A DNA stretch of 6,153 nt from the NCBI GenBank assembly GCA_023137005.1, contig JAGLQE010000232.1, positions 1-6,153 of the forward strand, in the 5' to 3' direction. The stretch is from Thermoplasmata archaeon (GTDB lineage Archaea; Thermoplasmatota; Thermoplasmata; SG8-5; JAGLSY01). Positions 1 through 4,378 of the stretch are shown piece by piece; positions within the stretch are counted from its first letter, which is position 1, and every line of letters starts with the position of its first letter. Below the pieces are notes generated by a model. It searched no databases. It was not told the DNA's origin and saw only the letters and a program-made list of their open reading frames with translations. Position numbers and translations under genes: made by a program.

Positions 1-177
1 TGGACCGAGATGCTCACGGTCACCAAGACCACGGACGATGACTCATACCAGACATTTTCTGATGATACATTGAGCGCCTACACCGGAACCGTATACGTGG
101 GTATGGCCAATACAAACCTTTCCTCAGGAAGCATCACGGTGGATGCCGTCTATATTGATGACATGTACTTCTCATGT
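1..177 (+). repeat. Leu-Glu-His module, copy 1 of gene 1 (C-terminal half)
   Basis: Residues 1-59 run from WTEM through TVTKTTDDDSYQ and GTVYVGMANTN to VYIDDMYF. This is the second half of the module seen complete at 1312-1623. Its first half lies outside the window. Confidence 0.75.
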
Positions 178-3100
178 ATTCCATATGATGAGCTATTGGG
201 TGAACAATCCTTTGCCTCTACTGATTATATAACGGCATCTGACAGTGCGGTCACTGGCACAGTAAGTGGAACACATGCCAGCACCCAATCCACGGATGAC
301 ACTTATGAGAGTATAACCGAGGTGGCTAGTTCAGCCACGTATGACAGTGATTATACAGCCTCAGAGACCTTTACAGAATCAGATTCCAATACCCTCACTC
401 ACACGGCCACACAGGCACAGGATGGCACTACAGAGGATATCGTTGAGTTGAGTGTTGGTGGCTCGTCATCAACAACCGAGATAAGATATATGCGTTCAGA
501 CTCTGCAACAGTGAATGGGCTGACTGCTGATTCTCTATCTACAACTCAAAGTACTACAGCTCAAACAACCACTCTTACCAGCACCACCATAATCTATGCA
601 GGAATCAGGGTTTGGAAACGAGATAGTGGCGGCACAGAAACAGAAATTACTTCTGGAACTGCAGTAGCCATTGCCAGTGCCACATCAACTGCAATAGTCA
701 GTGGCACCTGGTCATGTCCGCAGACAGCCCTTGCAGCAACAGATTCAATTGTTGTGAGATGGTATGCTGATGGGGCAACTCCACCAACTAATCTTATCCA
801 AGATTTTACAACAGAACAGCTTGGTGCAACTCAGCTGGATGCAAATACATGGACAGTTTACTATTACCTCTCTGAAAGACAGAATGGTGATTCAGTTTCA
901 TGGGGTACATCAACTGCCAATACCAGAGTGGAGGATTTCAAGTGGAGTGCATCTGTATCCCCATACTACAGTCTCGAGCACGAATGGCAGTTCGATGCCA
1001 CTCCAGTCTCCGCATCACAATATGAGTTCCAGGCCCACGTTGGCTGGGATTCCGCAGGAGCTGGGGATGACACATTTACATATTATTACTCCACAACTGG
1101 AAGTGACCCTGTCGGTACAGGGGACTGGGTGGAGATGTTCACTGATACCACTCAGGCATTGAACACATTGACCTTTGACCTTGATGCGGATGGATACACT
1201 GGTGGAGCATTCTATGTCGGTGTGATCGACACTGCGAGTTCGGGTGATGGGCAGGATACCCTGGAAGTGGATTATTTACGCGTTTACACGACGGTCACTC
1301 CAGCATCCAATAGTTTGGAGCATAAATGGACAATATCCGTGCCCTCATCCGGTACTGATTCGACCTTCTATGTAGAAGCCTATCGTACAGATCTTGATTC
1401 GGAGAATTTTGAATTATATTATTCCACTACTGGATCAGGAAGTGTCAGCACATGGACAAGTATGTTCGATATTACCAAGACCACGGATGACGATTCCTAT
1501 CAGCAACATTCAGATGCGACACTAGATGCCTTCGATGGAACTTTGTATATCGGCGTCATAGATGCTTCGACTGTGGATTCCAGCCTGGACACGGTCTATG
1601 TGGATCACATGTACCTGAGAGTTGGAGGAGCATTGATCCCCTCGAACTTTGGATCAATAGTTTCATCTGCCGGGGATATCAATGATGATGGTAAAGATGA
1701 TATTCTTGTGGGCGCGCCAGAGGCCTCGAATGGAGAGGTATATTTGTATTATGGCGGAGCTTCTGCTAGTTCTGGATCCATAACCAATACGACACAATCT
1801 GATTTCACGGAGTCTGGAAGCAGTCTAGCCTCAAGCAACCCCAATAACAATATATACGCCACAAGCACGGGTGAATTGAACCTCACAGGTACAGGTGGTT
1901 GGAGCTCGACATCGATGTACGCGAATTATGAAACCGGTGGAGATGTTGGAGCATACATTTACGATGCTCAGTGGATCGCCCAACCATTCGATGTGGATGC
2001 TGGAGATACATTTAGATTGACAAATGTCAGTCTGTATGTCAATGATATGGGTGCTTCGGATTCAATGACTATTGAGATCCGTATTGATGATGCTGGCTCG
2101 CCAGGACTTGGAGCTGGAAATCTACTCGGGACCCAGACGATCGATGGTGACAATGTTGATAGTTGGCAGGATTTTACTTTTGGATCTCCACTGGCTTTGA
2201 CAGGTGGAAGTAAATATTGGATATGTGTCTCTAATACCAATGCCGTTGATACAGACTCATATACATGGGAACTCATGGATGGAGGAACATACTCGGCTGG
2301 AACCATTTGTCTCAGTAGTGATCAAGGAACCTCATGGGGAAGTCAACTTGCCTATGCTGCATATTTCCGAGCTTATGGACAACTTGATACAGCGATATAT
2401 TCAACACCTGGCTATTATACTTCTTCGGAGTCATCTACTTCTGCCTCTATCACTGGAATAAAACCATATTGGAATCTCACCACCCCTGCAGGTACCACAG
2501 CCTGGATAGATATTTCACGTGATGGTGGGACCACATGGAATCAATCAGGTCTTACCAATGGTGCCTGGTATTCTTTCCCAACAGAGGCATCGGGCGACCA
2601 ATTATGCTATCAGGTAACGATGAAAGCCACAGATAACACTGTCACCCCTGTTTTACAGGATCTGACAATTTATTACAATCTTTCCACAATTGCCGCTTCT
2701 ATCACAGGCGCTTCCTCGGGCGATAAGTTCGGTTTCTCCGTTACAGGAGCAGGAGACATAGATGGTGACGGTATAGATGACATTCTTATTGGCGCGCCAG
2801 GCAATGACACTGCCGACGGGTCCAAGGCCAATGGTGGAGGCGTGTTCGCATTCTGTGGCGGAGCCTATCTATCGGGGGATGTGTCAGCATCCAGTGCCAA
2901 TTTCACTTATTATGGTGAAACTGCCGGGGACATGCTCGGGTATTCTGTGGGTCCAATCGGCGATGTTAACTCATATGGAGATGATGATATAGTGGTTGGA
3001 GCACCATACTATGATTCATCGGCTGGAAAGGCCTACGTGCTTTCAGTCGCTCTCCCAATGACGAATGCCGTTACCTTCACGGTCGAAGAACATGGCTTGA

Positions 3101-4194
3101 ACCCGGAATCCAAGGTCAACCTTTCATGGTCTGGAATGAACGGAGCCTTGAAGTACAATGTCTACCGCTCGGAGAATCCATGGGGCTTTGACTTCGATAC
3201 ACCTACAGCGACCATCAATGCTCCAACCACCAGCTGGACTGATGAGAGTGCATCACGCAATACCACCAATGCCCACAATGCCACGACCTATTATTACGCT
3301 ATAAAGGCGGAGAACTACCTGGCCGAGAAAGGCCCATTCACAATAACCGCCATCCATCGCCTGGATCTAGTTCCAGGATGGAATCTGGTAACATGGTTGT
3401 CCAATGAGACCAAGGATATTGAGACCGGAGCCTTTGCCAACCTTGAGGCCGACGATGGAACAAATCCAACAACATATATCTATGACAAGGTGGAAAGATG
3501 GCATCCAGATACTCAAGTATGGGAATCCTACACGACCGATGGTGACCTGGGTAACTTCTCTGATATGGAAGCAGGATACGCCTATGCGATCCAGTGCCGG
3601 GTCAGCGCGATATGGTCCTTTGGTGAGGATTGTGGAGCCCCTGTGTTCAGCACAGCGGACGACGCAGTTCTCAATGCTCCTGGCAGCTTCACATTGGCCA
3701 GGAATGATACCAATGCTGATTATGTCGATCTTGACTGGGACACGGTTGCCAGTGCGGACCATTACAATATCTACAGATCATACTGCAAATGGGGCTTTGA
3801 CTTCAATGCCCCTATCCATACCACGACCGACACATGGTGGAATGATACCACAGCGACTCAGGAGAATGGGGCCTACAATACCTCAGTGTATTACTACATC
3901 GTAAGGGCTGTTGACGCCTCTGGAAATATTGAAAAGAACCTGAATGTAGTGGGCATGCATAGGATGGATCTCATGACCGGGATAGATTATATTAGCTGGA
4001 CCATACATAAAACTGAGACCACGGCCAATGCTCTGGATAGCTTGACCCAGTTCACGGATTATATATCTGTGGCACGATGGAACGAATCCGGCCAGGCCTT
4101 TGACACTTCTGTTTCCTCCTTCGAGCGAGGCTATGGATACGGGATATACACACTTCAGGCCTGCACATGGACATATATTGAATATGCTGCTTAA
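1..4194 (+). CDS. Giant modular secreted surface protein, FG-GAP/FN3 type (5'-truncated by window edge)
   Basis: The frame is open from base 1 to a TAA at 4192-4194, giving 1397 visible residues (numbered here from base 1); the true start lies upstream, so the Met codon at 10 is internal. Domains in order: 1-59 end of a Leu-Glu-His module; 86-107 and 125-149 acidic Thr/Gln linker motifs; 163-315 an archaeal-type beta module; 324-431 and 438-541 two Leu-Glu-His modules; 547-586 an FG-GAP blade with calcium loop D559-N561-D563-D567; 654-794 a jelly roll resembling choice-of-anchor R domains; 796-893 a beta-sandwich ending in a TPVLQDLTIYY strand; 906-956 and 976-1016 two more FG-GAP blades; 1021-1212 and 1213-1397 tandem FN3 plus GWN-type units. 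It has no enzyme motif and no hydrophobic C-terminal anchor. It is probably an extracellular adhesion or envelope protein, perhaps calcium-stabilised. Its precise role and ligand are unknown. The gene downstream is a likely paralogue. Confidence 0.95.
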   Translation, partial: WTEMLTVTKTTDDDSYQTFSDDTLSAYTGTVYVGMANTNLSSGSITVDAVYIDDMYFSCIPYDELLGEQSFASTDYITASDSAVTGTVSGTHASTQSTDDTYESITEVASSATYDSDYTASETFTESDSNTLTHTATQAQDGTTEDIVELSVGGSSSTTEIRYMRSDSATVNGLTADSLSTTQSTTAQTTTLTSTTIIYAGIRVWKRDSGGTETEITSGTAVAIASATSTAIVSGTWSCPQTALAATDSIVVRWYADGATPPTNLIQDFTTEQLGATQLDANTWTVYYYLSERQNGDSVSWGTSTANTRVEDFKWSASVSPYYSLEHEWQFDATPVSASQYEFQAHVGWDSAGAGDDTFTYYYSTTGSDPVGTGDWVEMFTDTTQALNTLTFDLDADGYTGGAFYVGVIDTASSGDGQDTLEVDYLRVYTTVTPASNSLEHKWTISVPSSGTDSTFYVEAYRTDLDSENFELYYSTTGSGSVSTWTSMFDITKTTDDDSYQQHSDATLDAFDGTLYIGVIDASTVDSSLDTVYVDHMYLRVGGALIPSNFGSIVSSAGDINDDGKDDILVGAPEASNGEVYLYYGGASASSGSITNTTQSDFTESGSSLASSNPNNNIYATSTGELNLTGTGGWSSTSMYANYETGGDVGAYIYDAQWIAQPFDVDAGDTFRLTNVSLYVNDMGASDSMTIEIRIDDAGSPGLGAGNLLGTQTIDGDNVDSWQDFTFGSPLALTGGSKYWICVSNTNAVDTDSYTWELMDGGTYSAGTICLSSDQGTSWGSQLAYAAYFRAYGQLDTAIYSTPGYYTSSESSTSASITGIKPYWNLTTPAGTTAWIDISRDGGTTWNQSGLTNGAWYSFPTEASGDQLCYQVTMKATDNTVTPVLQDLTIYYNLSTIAASITGASSGDKFGFSVTGAGDIDGDGIDDILIGAPGNDTADGSKANGGGVFAFCGGAYLSGDVSASSANFTYYGETAGDMLGYSVGPIGDVNSYGDDDIVVGAPYYDSSAGKAYVLSVALPMTNAVTFTVEEHGLNPESKVNLSWSGMNGALKYNVYRSENPWGFDFDTPTATINAPTTSWTDESASRNTTNAHNATTYYYAIKAENYLAEKGPFTITAIHRLDLVPGWNLVTWLSNETKDIETGAFANLEADDGTNPTTYIYDKVERWHPDTQVWESYTTDGDLGNFSDMEAGYAYAIQCRVSAIWSFGEDCGAPVFSTADDAVLNAPGSFTLARNDTNADYVDLDWDTVASADHYNIYRSYCKWGFDFNAPIHTTTDTWWNDTTATQENGAYNTSVYYYIVRAVDASGNIEKNLNVVGMHRMDLMTGIDYISWTIHKTETTANALDSLTQFTDYISVARWNESGQAFDTSVSSFERGYGYGIYTLQACTWTYIEYAA
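487..945 (+). other. Archaeal-type beta module in gene 1 (residues 163-315)
   Basis: Landmarks in order are RSDSATVNGL from Arg165, GIRVWKR at 201-207, a TDSIVVRWY strand, TEQLG at 271-275, WTVYYY at 284-289 and WGTS...RVEDFKW at 301-315. From memory, modules with these landmarks recur in large archaeal surface proteins; I know no established function or fold name. It sits directly before a Leu-Glu-His module. The segment is predicted to be beta-rich and carries no catalytic signature. Confidence 0.55.
970..1293 (+). repeat. Leu-Glu-His module, copy 2 of gene 1 (residues 324-431)
   Basis: The module begins SLEHEW, has a central YYYSTTGSDP strand and W-x-x-M-F, and closes with GGAFYVGVIDT followed by LEVDYLRVYTT. 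It is about 108 residues long and aligns without large gaps to the next module. The fold is probably a beta-sandwich of carbohydrate-binding or galactose-binding type; this is inferred from pattern only. Confidence 0.75.
1312..1623 (+). repeat. Leu-Glu-His module, copy 3 of gene 1 (residues 438-541)
   Basis: The module begins SLEHKW, contains LYYSTTGSGS, WTSMFDITKTTDDDSY and GTLYIGVIDAS, and ends VYVDHMYLRV. It matches the truncated copy at bases 1-177, including the identical 14-base stretch accaagaccacgga at 22-35 and 1474-1487. It shares the 16-base stretch aattatattattccac with gene 2 (1412-1427 and 6006-6021). An FG-GAP blade follows directly. Confidence 0.8.
1639..1758 (+). other. Isolated FG-GAP blade in gene 1 (residues 547-586)
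   Basis: The blade has a NFGSIVSSAGD start, a calcium-type loop with D559, N561, D563, G564 and D567, then ILVGAP and a VYLYYGG strand. In related proteins the next blade normally follows within about 25-30 residues. Here the next FG-GAP start comes only at residue 910, after about 320 residues carrying two other domains. Confidence 0.8.
1960..2382 (+). other. Jelly-roll domain resembling choice-of-anchor R (gene 1 residues 654-794)
   Basis: Landmarks are AQ-x-x-x-QPFDV, LTNVSLYV, IEIRIDDAGSPG, LLGTQTI, WQDFTF-x-x-PLALTGGSKYWICVS and SSDQGTSW, ending YFRAYGQ. This order matches extracellular beta-sandwich domains often found in secreted bacterial and archaeal proteins. Its ligand is unknown. 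The name is based on pattern memory, not on a search. Confidence 0.6.
2386..2679 (+). other. Beta-sandwich segment in gene 1 (residues 796-893)
   Basis: The segment starts with AIYSTPGYYTS, then PYWNLTTPAGTTAW, the motif ISRDGGTTW, LCYQVTMKATD and a final TPVLQDLTIYY strand. Segments of this layout (DGG-x-TW followed by TP-x-L-x-D-x-TI-x-Y) are common accessory modules in secreted proteins. It leads straight into the next FG-GAP blade through STIAASITGASSGDKFG. Confidence 0.55.
2716..3048 (+). other. Two consecutive FG-GAP blades in gene 1 (residues 906-1016)
   Basis: The first blade has a textbook calcium loop (D919, D921, D923, G924, D927) followed by ILIGAP. The second has D988, N990, Tyr992 in place of the third acidic residue, then D994-D996 and IVVGAP. 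The second ends KAYVLSV and is followed at once by the FN3 region, so it would be the last blade of the propeller. Confidence 0.8.
3061..3636 (+). repeat. C-terminal unit 1: FN3 plus GWN-type domain (gene 1 residues 1021-1212)
   Basis: The FN3-like half contains VNLSW, YNVYRSENPWGFDFDTP and TTYYYAIKAEN. The second half contains HRLDLVPGWNLVTW (Trp1127), VERWHPDTQVWESY (Trp1167, Trp1174), the turn NFSDMEAGYAYAI and a closing IWSFGE. The second half resembles the 'GWNL...W..Y...MEPG.GYW' domains at the C-terminus of many archaeal and bacterial surface proteins. It aligns over its length with the unit that follows. Confidence 0.75.
3637..4191 (+). repeat. C-terminal unit 2: FN3 plus degenerate GWN-type domain (gene 1 residues 1213-1397)
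   Basis: The unit repeats the preceding one: VDLDW, YNIYRSYCKWGFDFNAP, SVYYYIVRAVD, HRMDLMTGIDYISW, VARWNESGQAF, FERGYGYGIYTL, and WTYIEYAA at the end. The 15 bases tggggctttgacttc are identical at 3181-3195 and 3790-3804. The GWN core has become GID, and the stretch between the second-half landmarks is shorter than in unit 1. The protein ends right after the last predicted strand, with no anchor. Confidence 0.75.
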
Positions 4195-4259
4195 TATGGG
4201 CCTTATTCTACACCCATACCCTCTCAGCACAGGCTATTCAATTAAATGTAATATGGGAT

Positions 4260-4312
4260 CATGTGATGTTTTATTAAAATGGGTTCAAACATCACATGCT
4301 TCTACATTTTTT
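4260..4312 (+). terminator. Perfect 12-bp inverted repeat plus T6 run, probable terminator of gene 1
   Basis: The arms catgtgatgttt (4260-4271) and aaacatcacatg (4287-4298) are exact reverse complements separated by a 15-base loop. A run of six T follows at 4307-4312, eight bases after the right arm. The site lies about 65 bases after the gene 1 stop codon. Archaeal transcription commonly ends at oligo-T runs, with or without a hairpin, so this fits a terminator. The stem is AT-rich (4 of 12 pairs are G:C), the loop is large and the T run is not adjacent to the stem. A palindromic operator for gene 2 is therefore an alternative. Confidence 0.6.
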
Positions 4313-4350
4313 CATATTATTAGCAGAAACACATAAGTAATGCTACTAAC

Positions 4351-4358
4351 AATATATT
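4351..4358 (+). promoter_or_regulatory. Archaeal TATA-like box for gene 2
   Basis: The sequence aatatatt, followed by a T run, is centred about 24 bases before ATG 4379. Archaeal TATA boxes sit about 26-27 bases before the transcription start, so initiation would fall at or within a few bases of the ATG and the mRNA would be leaderless or nearly so. The match to the archaeal consensus is partial, and the preceding bases (actaac) are only a weak BRE candidate. Confidence 0.45.
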
Positions 4359-4365
4359 TTTTTCA

Positions 4366-4370
4366 AGGTG
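4366..4370 (+). promoter_or_regulatory. Possible Shine-Dalgarno AGGTG for gene 2
   Basis: AGGTG matches the GGAGGTGATC complement of the archaeal 16S 3' end and ends eight bases before ATG 4379. It supports this start over the in-frame ATG at 4340, which has no such motif. If transcription starts only about 26-27 bases after the TATA-like box centre, this motif would lie outside the mRNA, so the two readings conflict and only one may be real. Confidence 0.35.
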
Positions 4371-4378
4371 TGTGGAAG

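Noticed and set aside
10..12. ATG at 10 as the true start of gene 1
   Set aside because: The frame is open to base 1 and the residues on both sides belong to the middle of a Leu-Glu-His module, so the ATG is internal.
1968..2306. Open frame of 112 codons on the minus strand
   Set aside because: It lies wholly opposite the jelly-roll domain of gene 1, has no recognisable product, and the plus-strand frame is strongly coding.
1711..2799. Identical GGCGCGCC octamers at 1711-1718 and 2791-2798
   Set aside because: Both encode the Gly-Ala-Pro of an FG-GAP blade; the likeness extends over 27 of 31 bases and is explained by repeat homology, not a DNA signal.
3367..3904. Overlapping open frames on both strands (minus 3367-3762, plus 3404-3904)
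   Set aside because: Both cover the well-conserved FN3/GWN units of gene 1 in other frames, and their translations show no domain pattern.
4192..4257. Nine-base direct repeat taatatggg at 4192-4200 and 4249-4257
   Set aside because: It is short and AT-rich, overlaps the stop codon, and is compatible with chance; there is no sign of an insertion between the copies.
3883..4336. Open frames crossing the gene 1 stop (minus 3883-4230, plus 4100-4336)
   Set aside because: They mix coding shadow with AT-rich spacer, have no ribosome site or domain, and one runs through the probable terminator.
4340..4342. Upstream in-frame ATG for gene 2
   Set aside because: It precedes the TATA-like box, has no ribosome site, and would put 13 extra residues before a good signal peptide.
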